The notes beneath the pieces are model-generated. The model ran no database searches and had not been told where the DNA came from. It worked only from the letters and a program-made list of their open reading frames with translations. A stretch of 60,233 nt of DNA from Streptomyces sp. DvalAA-14 (lineage in GTDB: Bacteria; Actinomycetota; Actinomycetes; Streptomycetales; Streptomycetaceae): positions 1-60,233 of the forward strand of contig NZ_FMCH01000523.1 in assembly GCF_900091855.1 (NCBI RefSeq). Reading direction: 5' to 3'. Below, one piece after another: positions 34,001 to 44,561 of the stretch. Both the position numbers and the translations under genes were made by a program. Position 1 is the first letter of the stretch; every line of letters begins with the position of its first letter.

Positions 34001-35079
34001 GCCGTTCCCGGCAGGTCAACACGGCCGCGCCCCGTGACCACGTCGAGATGGCCCTCTACCGGATCTGGCGCCGGGTGCTGCTGCACCGGGACATCGGGGT
34101 CTCAGACGACTTCTTCGAACTCGGCGGCACCTCGATCTCCGCGATCAAGATGGCCCACGCCGTGCAGCAGGAGTTCGCAGTGGCGTTGCCGGTCCGGGAC
34201 GTCATGCTGCGCCCCACGATCGAAACGCTCGCGGAGCGCGTCCGCAGCGCCCCGTCCGAGGCGTCCGGGCCCGCCGGCCACAGCAGCCTGGTCGAGTTCC
34301 GCGCCGGGGACGGCCCGCACCGCGTGGTGTGCGTCCATCCGGCCGGCGGCACCGCCTTCTGCTATCTGCCGCTGTCCACGGCGCTCCCGGAGAGCATCGG
34401 CGTGCTGGGCCTGCAGGCGCCGGGGATCAATCCAGGCGAGTCGGTGCTGCCGGACGTCGAGGCCATGGCCGTGGAGTACCTGCGGCTCGTCGATCCCCGC
34501 CCGGACGAGGCACTGGTGCTGTGCGGGCTGTCCTACGGGGGGCTGGTCGCCTACGAGATGGGCCGCCTCCTGGTGGCGGCCGGACACGCGAGGGTGAGCG
34601 TGGTCCTGCTCGACACCCGGGGCGTGGAGGGCGCGGAGCAGCGCGCCGCCATCACGCCGACGGGCATGGCGGAGTTTCGGGAGAAGCTGGTGCGCTTCAA
34701 CGGCATGTTCCCGGGTATCGACGACGACCAGGTCGCCCGCTACCTCGCGGTGTACAACCACCATCAGGCGACCGGCCGCGACTACGCGGTGCCCGACTCG
34801 CAGGCCCGCGTGGTGCTCATGCAGGCGATGGCCGTGGAGGACGACAACAACGGTGACGCGGCTGCCCGGCTGCGCGCCTTCTGGCGACGCCGGGCCGGCG
34901 GCGGCTTCGCCGTCCAACCCGTGGCCTGCGGTCACTGGGACATGCTGGAGAGCGACGAACTGCCCCTCGTCGCCTCGGTTCTCACGGCCGAACTGGTCCG
35001 GCTCGGCGTCGGCGCGGACAACTCCACCGGCCCGGCCGAGGCGCCGCCTTCGTCCCTCGCCGTCACGCGGGAGGACTGA
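31045..35079 (+). CDS. NRPS, one module: C-A-PCP-TE
   Basis: The 1,344-residue protein starts at GTG 31045 with GAAGGAA just upstream. The condensation domain (about 30-480) has AHHLIFDGWS, His163/His164/Asp168 of HHxxxDG. The adenylation domain (about 490-960) has YTSGSTGGPKG at 636, GYGPTEATLY, YRTGDLARW and NRSGKVDR. Aligning by eye to PheA gives a pocket reading of D-A-H-F-L-G-G-L-Y-K, which I cannot assign. The carrier protein has ELGGTSISA (Ser1030). The type I thioesterase has GLSYGG (Ser1163) and a late GHWDM His. A terminating module encoded first in the operon means gene order is not assembly order. Its stop overlaps the next start (TGATG), so translation is coupled. It likely adds and releases one residue of a detoxin/rimosamide-like product. 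Confidence 0.93.
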   Translation: MPRIATGHVPPSAPSASSASGPAGDPSSHPAPLSLAQERLWVLAQMGGEASAAYHGRMNFDLRGPLDADLLVRALHLLAARHEALRTRLVPAEGSALQVVDPPETGFPVTVEDLTGLPDAGERLAEAQRAVGDTPFRLGEEAMTRGRLLVLGEDHHVLLLTAHHLIFDGWSQSLLLRELSALYAALHGGQDVSLPELRWQYSDYTRWQWDWMAGEEPAACAEYWTGALAGVPAVLSLPTDRPRPPEQDFRGGRVPVVVDDDLAQALRTLAKDHGASLYATVLTGWSVLMSLLSGQEDIVIGAPTANRRRGDVAGLIGFFANTLAVRADLCGSPTVGEALQRVNRRLRDGLAQVDLPFERVVELVNPPRSPACTALFQTMVAWVPSMGQELELPGVSVEVREDDAHVAAKFDLVAVLADEGQRLVGGIEYATALFDRTTVERFARQLLRVFRLMTERPGADIGDLTLLDEDEQRDLLAAFSWGGDPVTPAPAALLERFADQVRTRPGQPAVVAGDAEADYATLDLRANRLANALIARGVRPGQVVGLHAGRTLELVVGVLGILKAGAAYLPLDPGQPAERLAAMVADAEPALVLTDHAAAAAGSGPWQDLAAVEAEGTREDAPRIDPDPGRLAYVIYTSGSTGGPKGVAVTHGSVVNLLDHWRELMGDAAGEAASAWSSIGFDASVHELLVPLTTGAVLHLVPDELRGDPGALMDWLRERRVTQAFLPPSYILWIDEDPSRRLAGLSLRQLLTGVESLPEAALHRMREQLPGLRVCYGYGPTEATLYTTAYTDPQDRSRSCPIGRPLRGTRLYLLDDRMRPVPVGMPGEVYVGGASLARGYLNRPDLTDERFVPDPFVPGERLYRTGDLARWLPDGNATYLGRSDDQLKLRGFRIEPGEVEAALLAVPGVREAVVLADRRTPGDPLLVAGVGRDTGPSWTPHEWRRALANRLPDYMIPTVVAEFPRLPLNRSGKVDRAAVLSAAAESRSRQVNTAAPRDHVEMALYRIWRRVLLHRDIGVSDDFFELGGTSISAIKMAHAVQQEFAVALPVRDVMLRPTIETLAERVRSAPSEASGPAGHSSLVEFRAGDGPHRVVCVHPAGGTAFCYLPLSTALPESIGVLGLQAPGINPGESVLPDVEAMAVEYLRLVDPRPDEALVLCGLSYGGLVAYEMGRLLVAAGHARVSVVLLDTRGVEGAEQRAAITPTGMAEFREKLVRFNGMFPGIDDDQVARYLAVYNHHQATGRDYAVPDSQARVVLMQAMAVEDDNNGDAAARLRAFWRRRAGGGFAVQPVACGHWDMLESDELPLVASVLTAELVRLGVGADNSTGPAEAPPSSLAVTRED

Positions 35080-38000
35080 TGGCGGACTCCGACGAGACCC
35101 CCGAAGCTCCCGGCGCCGGGAACCCGGGCTCCCCGGACGGCCTGGCGATGCGGATACACCACCAGGCCCTGCGCGGACCGCGGGCCCCCGCCCTCGCCGA
35201 CGGCGACGTGCGGCTGGACTACGCATCGCTCGACGCCGCGGCCGCCGCCGTGGCGCAGGCGCTGCGCCGCAGCGGCGTCGCCCCGGGGCAGGCGGTGGCG
35301 GTGGCGCTGCCGCGTTCGTGGCGGCTGGTCTGCGTCATGCTCGGCATCCTCCGGCTGGGCGCCCTGGTAGTACCCCTGGACGTCCAGAGCCCCGCGGAGC
35401 GCCGCCGCTACATCCTGGAGGACTCCGCGGCGGTGGCGCTGGTGCACGGCTCCGACGCGACGGCCACGGAACTCCCGCGGGATGTTCGGGCGCTGGTCAT
35501 GGACAGTGTGCTCTCGCGGGTCCCGGAAGAGGGCGCGGCCACGCAGCCGCCGTCCGCCGCGGGCGAGGTGTCCTTCGTGTTCTACACTTCCGGAACGAGC
35601 GGACGTCCCAAGGGCGTTGAGGTGCGCGAGGCCGGAGTGCTGCGGCTGGCGCAGCCCGGCTACATCCGCATCGAGCCCGGCATGCGCTTTGCCTGCCTGT
35701 CCAACCCGGCCTTCGACGCGCTGAGTTTCGAGGTCTGGGTACCGCTGCTGACCGGCGGCTGCTGCGTGATCCTGCGCGATGTGGACGTGCAGACACCCGA
35801 GTTGCTCAACGCGGCGCTGCGACGGGAGCGGATAGACACCCTCTTCGTCACGGCCGCGCTGTTCAACGCGGTGACCACCGCCGTGCCGGACTGCTTCGCC
35901 ACGGTCGGCCAGGTCCTGGCGGGCGGAGAGCAGCTCAACGCCTCGGTGATCCGGCGCTGGTACCGGCACAACACCGGCAGCCGCACCCAGCTGTTCAACG
36001 TCTACGGCCCGACGGAGACCACCACCTTCGCGCTCTGCCACGCGATTCCGCGGGACTTCGACGGCGAGGTGGTGCCGATCGGCCGGCCCCTGCCGCGCAC
36101 GGCCGCGATCCTGGTCGTGCCGGGCCGCGAGCGCGTCGCCGCGCCCGGAGAGGTCGCCGAACTGCTCTTGAGCGGGGACGGGTTGGCGGCCGGATACCGC
36201 GACCTTCCCGAGGAGACACGGCGGCGCTTCGTGCGCGTGCCCTGGCTCGACGGCGGCCGGGAGGCGTACTACCGCACCGGCGACCTGGTCCGGAGCGACA
36301 GCGAGGGCCGGCTGGAGTACGTCGGGCGGACCGACCGCCAGGTCAAGGTCCGCGGCTTCCGGATCGAGCCCGGCGAGGTGGAGCGGCACGTCCTCGCGCA
36401 CCCGGCGGTCCTGCAGTCGTACGTCTGTACACGCCGCCTCGGCGAGGAGGGGCCGAACGAGTTGCTGGCGTTCGTCGTCCTCCGCCAGGACCTGACCTAC
36501 GAGGAGTTCACCGGCCACCTGGCGAACCGCCTGCCCACGTACATGCGCCCGCACCACATCCATCTGGTCGGGGAACTGCCGCTCACCGCTAACGGCAAGG
36601 TCGACCAGGCATCGCTCCTTGAGCGGGCCGGCCGGCCCTGGCGCCCGGCCCGGCCCGCCGGTCCGCCCGCGACCCGACGGCAGCGCGAGGTGCTCGAGTT
36701 GGCCGAGCAGGTCCTGCAGACCACCGGCCTCCGGCTCGCCGACCGGTGGATCGCCTGCGGCGGGGACTCGCTGAAGGCCCTGCGGCTCCGCTTCGAGATC
36801 CGGCGGCGGTGGGGCCGCGAGGTACCGCAGGCGAGCGTCCTCCATGGGGATCTCGCAGCGGTCGCCCAGGCCGTCACCGCGGCCGGCCGGGGCGCCGGGA
36901 GCGGGTATCCGGTGCCGGGGGTCGCCGGTGCCCGAGTCGGGCCCGCCACCAGCGAGCAGCAGCGGCTGTGGCTCGTGCACCACCGCGCGCCCGGCTCACG
37001 TGCGTACTCCGTGAACCAGGCGTTCCGGATCGAGGGGCCTGTCGACCCCGCCGCCCTCCGGGGCGCGTTGCGGAATCTGGTGCGGCGCCATGTGGCACTT
37101 CGGACGGGCTTCGAGACCGGGCCGGAGGGCCTTCGTCAGGTCGTGGGCGACCCGTACGAACCCTGGCACGACCCCGGTGACGCGCGGCCACGGGACGAAG
37201 CGGGAGCACGGGCCTTCGCCGAAGGCTTCTTCGCCGAGCCGTTCGACCTGACGGTGCCGCGCATGCTCCGGGCTTGCTGGCTGCCCGGCGAGGACGGCGC
37301 TGACGGCGCTGACGGCGCTGACGGCGCTGACGGCGGAACGCTTCTGCTGCACCTGCACCACATCGCCGTCGACGGCTGGTCGATGACCCTCCTGCTGCGG
37401 GACCTGTCCGCCGCCTACGCCGGCGCCATCACCGCCGACCGGCCCGGGACCGCGCCGACCCCGCTGGACGTCGCCGACTGGCAGGCCGACTGGTTCGCCA
37501 CCCCGGCCTACCGCGCCCGGCGCGACCAACTCCTGGCGTACTACCGCGGACTGGAGGAGCCCCGGGAACCGCTCCCCGTCGAGGACGACGGTCCGGCACC
37601 GCGGCCGCGGCTGCTCCACACCTCACTGGACGTCGTGCGCCGTGCCCGCTTGGACCACGTCTGCGCCGAGCTCGGGCTGACCCGCTTCCAGGTGCTGTTG
37701 GGCGCCTTCGCCTGGAGCCTGTACGGCGTGACCGGCCTCGTGCGTCCACGCGTCGCCGCCCCGGTGGCGGGCCGCCCGGTACGCGAGTTCGAGGACAGCG
37801 TCGGCATGATGGCGAACACGGTGCTGCTGCCCGTGGCCGTCGCGCCCGACGAGGAACTGCGCTCGCAACTGGCCCTCGATGGGGGCCGGTGTGGGAGAGG
37901 TGCTGGAACGTCAGGACGTGGCGCTCACGGACGTGCTGACCGGCTGGGACTCGGCGGGCGACACCCCCTTCGACGTCCTCTTCGTCCTGGAGAACACCGA

Positions 38001-41000
38001 CTTCGGCGCGCTGCGGCTCCCCGGTTGCTCGCACCGGCCCCTGTGGTGGGCCGCGTCGGAGGCCAAGTGCCCCCTGACGGTCTCGGTGATCGACCACGCC
38101 GACGGCCTCGACCTGGTGTGGGAGTACACGCAGGACGCTCTCGCCGACGAGGCCGTCGAGGCCATGGCCGAACTGCTGCGGCGCGGCGTGGACGCGCTCG
38201 TGTCCGGCGGGCGGCGGACCCCGCGGGAACTGGTCGCGCCGTACCGGAAGTCGTTGCCGGAGCACGGCCGCGGCGGCGACCCGGAACCCGGCTTCACCAC
38301 GGTCGCCGAGGGCTTCGCCCGGCAGGCCGCCCGCATCCCGGACACCCCCGCCCTGGTGGCGGCCGACGGAAGCACCATGAGCTACGCGGTGCTCGACGCC
38401 CACGCCGCGGCGCTCGCCGCCGAACTGGCCGCCCGGTACGCGATTCCGGCGGACGGCGGACCCTGCCAGGTGGCCTTGTACCTGGACCCGTCCGTCGAGC
38501 ATGTGGCGGCCCTGCTGGCGCTCGCACGGCTGAACCTCACCGCCGTTCCACTCGACCCGTCCTATCCGCCCGCCGTGCTGCGCGGCGTTCTGGAGCGGGT
38601 CGATCCGCTGTGCGTGCTGGTCATGCCCGGCAGCTCGCCGGCACTGGACCTGCTGCTCCCCGACGGCGTCGTACGCCACCCGGTCGTCCTGACGGGCGCC
38701 GCGCCACCGCCCGCACCGCCCGCGGTTCCGTCGCACGAGGGACGTGTGCACGAGGGCGCCCGGCCGCTGTACACGCTGTTCACCTCCGGCTCCACCGGCG
38801 TGCCCAAGGGCGTCCGGATCTTCGACCGCACGCTGTGCGACCTGCTGCGATGGCAGGCCGGTCCGGGCGGCTTGGGCGCCCCGGCGGCCACCCAGCAGTT
38901 CTCGATGCTCTCGTTCGACGTGTCGTTCCAGGAGATCTTCGGGACGCTTTGCGGCGGCGGCACCCTTCACCTCGTGCGTCCCGAATGGCGCCAGGACGCC
39001 CCCGCGCTCCTGGAACGGCTGGAGTCGGCGGGGACCGAGCGGATCTTCATGCCCTATGTGGCGCTGCAACTACTGGCCGAATACGGGGTCCGGCTGGGCG
39101 TTTTCCCGTCCCGGCTGCGTGAAGTAATCACCGCCGGCGAGCAGTTGGTGTGCACCGACACGATCCGCCGCTGGTTCGCCCAGCTGCCCGGCGCACGTCT
39201 GTTCAACCACTACGGGCCGACCGAGACACACGTGGTGAGCGCCCTGTGCCTGGCCGCCGATCCACACCGGTGGCCCGAGCGCCCCGCCATCGGCCTCCCG
39301 GTGGCGGGCGCCCTGCTGCGCGTGGTGGACGCTCTCGGCGACCCCGTACCGCCGGGGTGCACCGGGGAGTTGCTGATCGGCGGCACGATGACCACGCGCT
39401 GCTACCTCGACGACGCCGTGCCCGGCGACCCCGTGTCCAGCGACCCCGTTCCCGACGACGAACGCTTCGTCGACGTGCCCGGCGAGGGCCTGTTCTACCG
39501 CAGTGGGGACCGCGCCCGGTTCGACCGCCGCGGGCTGCTGCACTATGTGGGCCGGGACGACCAGCAGATCAAGCTGAGCGGGCACCGGCTGGAACTCGGG
39601 TCGGTCGAGACGGCGTTGCTGCGCCATCCGGCGGTGGTGAACGCAGTTGTGACGCATGTCGACGGCCGGTTGACCGCCTGCCTCGAGTGCCGCGACGAGA
39701 CCCCCTCCGCGGACGACCTGACGGCCCACCTGTCCGCGCTGCTGCCCGCCCACATCCGCGTGCACCGCTTTCTGCGGCTTGACGAGTTGCCGCGCACCCC
39801 CAGCGGCAAACTGGACCGCAGGGCGGCATCCCGGGCACGGGGCGAGGAGATACCCCGTTCCGCCGTCGCCCGCACCGGGCTGACGCGGGCGGAAGAACAG
39901 CTCACCGCCGCGTTCGAGACGGTCACCGGAGCGAGGATCGGACCGGACCAGACCTTCTTCGAGGCCGGCGCCTCCAGCCTCGCCCTGATGCGGTTCCACC
40001 TGCGCTGCACCACGGAACTCGGCCTGCGCTTCGGCGTCACCGACCTGTTCGAACACGTCACGATCCGCGCTCTCGCCCGCCATCTCGCCGCGGACGGCTC
40101 TCCCGGTACCGGGACAGCGCACACGCGGGCCGCCGTATCGGGTGGCGCACCGGACACCGACGACCCCATCGCCGTCATCGGCATGTCGGTCCGCCTGCCC
40201 GGCGCCGGTGACCTGGCCGCCTTCTGGGACCTGGTGCTCTCGGGCGGCACCGGCATCCGCCATTTCGACGCGCCGGAGGGGATCGTCGGGGCGCACAGCA
40301 TGCTCGACGGCCCACTCGAGTTCGACCCGGGCCACTTCGGCATCAGTCCCCATGAGGCCCGCTTGATGGACCCGCAGCAGCGTCACCTGCTGATGGCATC
40401 CGTGCAGGCCCTGGCGCACGCCGGGCTGGCGGATCCGCCGGCCGCCCGGGTGGGACTGGTGGCGAGCGCGGGGGAGAACACCTATTTCCAGGCCATGCTC
40501 CGTGAGGCCGATCCCGGTTCGCTGCCCGACGGCTTCCAGCTCGCCCTGCACCACGAGAAGGACTTCCTCGCCACCAAGGCCGCCTACCACCTGGGCCTGA
40601 CCGGTCCGGCCTTCAGCGTGCAGGCGGCGTGCTCCGGTTCGCTGGTCGCCGTCCATCTGGCGGCGGGCATGCTGCGGCAGGGCGACGCCGAAGTGATGCT
40701 CGCCGCAGGAGTGCTCGTCGACCCCGGACTGTCCGCCGGCTACCGGTACCGCCCGCAGCACATCTTTTCCGTGGACGGCGCCTGCCGGTCCTTCAGCGAC
40801 GACGCGACCGGAACGATCGGCGCGAGCGGCGTGGGGGTCGTGGTCCTCAAACCGCTGCGGCGGGCGCGGCGCGACGGCGACACGGTCTACGCGGTGATCA
40901 GCGGCTCCGCAGTCAACAACGACGGTTCGGCCAAGATGAGTTACAGCGCCCCGTCCCTGGCCGGACAGCGCGAGGTGATCCGCACAGCCCTCGCCCGGGC

Positions 41001-44000
41001 CGGACGTACCGGCGCGGACCTCGGCTACGTGGAAGCGCACGGCACCGGCACCCGGCTGGGCGACCCCATCGAGGTCGGCGCGCTCCGCGAGGCGTTCGGG
41101 GTGGCCGAGTCCGGTCGCTGCGCGCTGACCTCCGTCAAGAGCCAGCTCGGGCACATGGGCGCGGCCGCCGGCGTGGTGGGGCTCGTCCGTGCCGTCCTGT
41201 CCGTGCACCACGGGACCCTGCCGCCCAACATCGGCTTCCGCTCCCTCAATCCCGAGATCGGCCCCGACCCCACGCCCTTCTACGTCCCCACCCGGGCCGC
41301 GCCCTGGCCGGACGGACGAGAGCGGGTGGCCGCGGTCAGCAGCTTCGGCATCGGCGGCACCAACGCCCACGTGATCGTGGAACGCGCCGCCACCCCCGAC
41401 ACGCCCGGCGCCTCCGACATCGCCAGGGCCGGCGGGGTGCCGCGATGCCTGGTGCTCTCCGCCACCAGTACGGACGCGCTGCGCGCCGACGCCGCCCGGA
41501 TCGCCGACTACCTCCGGTCCCGGCCCGGACGTTACGACGAGGTACTCCGTCACCTGCAGGCCGGTCGTCCGGCCCGCGGCCTGCGGGTCGCGGCGTCGTG
41601 TCCGGACGCCGCCTCCGCGGAGCACTGGCTGCGCGCGGTGGCCTCGGGAGACGTCCCGCACGGCGCCGCGGACCGGGACGCCCCACCGGTTCCCGCAACG
41701 GGGCGCGCGGCGCAGCGACTCGCCGAGGACTGGACCGCGGGGCGGCCCTTCGACTGGCCCGCGGGCCCCGCGCCGGCGCCGTGGGACTTCCCACCCCCGT
41801 CCTTCGCGCTGGCGGAGTACGACTTCGAGCGGGCGGCCGGGGCCTCCACGACGGGGCCCTCGCGGCTCCCGGCGGGCGAATGGCTGCACCAGCCGCACTG
41901 GGTCCGGCTGCGTCGCGCGGCCACCACCCACGCCGTCCGGCCGGACCGCCGTGCCGCCGTCGTGGTGATCGTGAGTGCGGAGCCCTTGCCGCCGGCGGCG
42001 TACACCCCCTTTGAAGCCATGGCCCCTCGTGTGGTTCGGGTGCACACGGCCGATGCCTTCGCCCGCAGGGGGCACGACGTCTTCGAGGCTGATCCCGCCG
42101 ATCCGGAGTCCCTGCGCCAGGTGCTCGACGCCCTGGCACCGGAGGGCCCCGGCGCAGGCATGGACGGCGTCGAGTGGGTGCACGCGCTGCCGCTGTCCGT
42201 GGCGGGCCCGGTCGGCCCCGGCACGCTGGAACGCGCCCGCCACGCCTGCCTGGACACCACCGCGGCCCTCGCCCAGGCACTGTCCGGCCGGACCGGATCC
42301 CCCCGGGTCTGGTGGCTGTCCTACGGTGCCCGGCCCGTGACCGGGCCGGTCGACCGACCGGAGCTGGGGCTCCTGGCCGGACCGGTCGAGGTCGCCCCGC
42401 AGGAAGGCGTCCTGGACGGCCACTGGCTGGACCTCCCCGACGCCGAACTCAGCAACTGGGCGGGGCACGTGGCCTCGGTCGTCGGCGGTGCGGAGCAGCC
42501 GTGTGCGGCCGGTTCCGGCGGCCCGGCCCCGCACCGGCAGCTCGCGCTCCGGCAGGGCTACTGGTGGCGGCCGGGCAGCACGCCGGTGACCGCGCGGGAG
42601 GCCGAACCCATGGCGCTGCCTGGGAGCGAGGGGGTTCACCTGGTGCTGGGCGGCACGGGCGGCATCGGCCGCGCCATCGCCGCCTGGCTGCTGGAGCACA
42701 CCGGCGGCCGTGTCCTGCTGCTGTCGCGCACGTCCGACCTGCCGGTGGAACTGACCCGCTGGGCCGACCGCGTCGCCCTCGTCGCGGCGGACCTGGCGAC
42801 AACGCCGGCGCACCAGATACTGACCGCGGTCGCCGGACACACCGCACGGCTGGACGGTGTGATCCACGCGGCCGGGGTGGGATTCGGTGGCCTCCTGGTG
42901 CAGCGCCGGGCCGCCGCGATGCGTGAGGCCGCTGCCGCACGGGAGAACGGCGCGCTCGTCGTCGAGCAGGCGATCCAGAGGTACCGTCCGGCGTTCGCGG
43001 TGTACTGCTCGTCCATGTCAGCGCTGCTCGGCGGCGTCGGGCAGTACGACTACGCGGCCGGCGCGGGCCTTCTCGACGGCTTCGCGCAGTACCGTGGCGA
43101 CGAGGCGGAGAGCACGGCGCGGATCGGCATCAACTGGGACGCGTGGCGCGAGACCGGGATGGCGACCCGCGTGCCGGCTGCGGACAGCAGGCACCAGGCG
43201 CACCTGGAGGTCGGTCTGACCGTGCGCGAGGGCACAGAGGTCTTCGCCCGTGCCCTCTCCCTCCAACTCCCGCAGGTGTTCGTCTCCACCACCGGCATCG
43301 AGGCGTCCCGCGCCTTCTACGCCCCCGCCGTCCGGAACCGGGCGCAGCCGGCCCCCCTGCCGGAGCGACCCGGCGCGATGGCCGGCGCCCGCGGCACGGC
43401 CGGCGCCGGCGACACCGGCGACACCGGCGACACCGGGGATACCGAGGGCCGGGCCCGGCTCGTCGGCCGGTGGCTCCGTGAGTCGCTCGGCGTCGAGCAC
43501 CTGGACCCCGACGACCTGCTGTACGACCTCGGTGCCGACTCGCTCACGCTGCTGGACCTGATCACGAAGGTCGACGAGGCCTTCGGGGTCGAACTCGACC
43601 TGGCCTCGTTCAGCCACCGGGTCAACCTCACCGAGATCCTGAAACACCTCCAGGGAGCCCTCGCCCTGGCCGAACCCGCCCCGGGGACCGCACGTCACGC
43701 CGCCGTCCCGGGCGCGCCCGGGGCGGCGCTCGACGTCTGGCAGGAGGGCACCGGCCCGGCCGTCCTGTGCCTGGTGCATCCGGTGGGCGGCGACGTGCAG
43801 GCATACCGGTCGCTGGTGGCGTCGCTCGGGCCCGCGCCGACCGTCTGCCTGATCGCCGATCCGGCGCTGCGCGATCCCACCGCCCCGCAGTGGTCCCTGG
43901 CCGAACGCGCACGGCACTACGACACGGCACTGCGGTCCCGGTTCGGCGGCCCCGAGAGCCGCCTGCGGCTCGGCGGATGGTCCTTCGGCGCCAGGGTGGC

Positions 44001-44496
44001 CATGGAGATGGCCGGTCTCGCCGAAGCCGCCGGGCAGCCGGTCGACGCGCTCTACCTCCTCGATCCGCCGCCACCGGAAGCGGGCGCTCTGGTCTCCGCG
44101 TACGACGAGACCCACCTCGAGGCCGTCTTCGCCGCCGAACTCGACAGCGGCGGCCAGGCGGCGTCACGCGCGCACGGGCGGGCCTACGCCGAACGGCTCG
44201 CCCACTGCTGCCGGGCCAACCTGCGCGGCATGGCCGGGCACCGGGTGCGTCCGCTCATCTCGACCCCCACCGTCGTCTGGTGGGCCGAGCAGCCCTCACC
44301 CGGCCTGCCCGCTCCCGTCGATCCGCGGGAGACGGCCCGCCAGTGGGACGCCTGCCTGCCGCCCGCCTCCTCGCGGCGGTGGCTGCCCACCGGCCACTAC
44401 GGCGTCGTCGCGCCACCCCACGTGCACACGGTGGCCGAGGCCATCAGAACAGCGCTGCCGGATCCGGTCGCCGGATCCCGGCGCGGCGACCGCTGA
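35079..44496 (+). CDS. NRPS-PKS hybrid: A-PCP-C-A-PCP-KS-KR-ACP-TE, with one frameshift
   Basis: Two frames join at a G5 run (37881-37885); removing one G gives a continuous protein of about 3,138 residues. Order: A1 (pocket D-A-F-F-L-G-V-T-F-K by eye, Val/Ile-like) and PCP (GGDSLKAL, Ser564), with no C ahead, so this is the loading module. Then C (HHIAVDG, His760/761); A2 (D-V-Q-F-I-A-H-V-V-K, a proline-type code); PCP (AGASSLAL); KS with QAACSGSL (Cys1851), EAHGTGT and GHMGAAAG; a long linker with no AT motif; KR (GGTGGIG, SSMSALLGG, QYDYAAG); ACP (GADSLTLLD, Ser2821); TE (GGWSFGA, Ser2968; TGHYG). The missing AT implies a trans-acting malonyl transferase. The KR has Gly where the catalytic Asn normally follows the Tyr. 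If the frameshift is real the line ends inside C. Confidence 0.9.
37293..37337 (+). repeat. 9-bp tandem repeat in the C domain
   Basis: GACGGCGCT is repeated four times without error (37293-37328), then a partial copy. It encodes GADGADGADGAD just ahead of the condensation active-site strand. This is a slippage-prone, probably length-variable surface loop. Confidence 0.9.
43408..43443 (+). repeat. 9-bp tandem repeat in the KR-ACP linker
   Basis: GGCGACACC occurs three times, followed by the variant GGGGATACC, coding GDTGDTGDTGDT between the KR and the ACP. It acts as a flexible acidic linker. Confidence 0.85.
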
Positions 44497-44561
44497 GGGC
44501 CGCGGCACACACAGCCCGCATCCGGCCCTCGCCGGCTGCCGGACAGACCAAGGAGGAACGC

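Noticed and set aside
39070..42867. 1,265-residue minus-strand open frame opposite the hybrid synthase
   Set aside because: No recognisable domain and shadow composition; the plus strand encodes A, PCP, KS and KR domains there.
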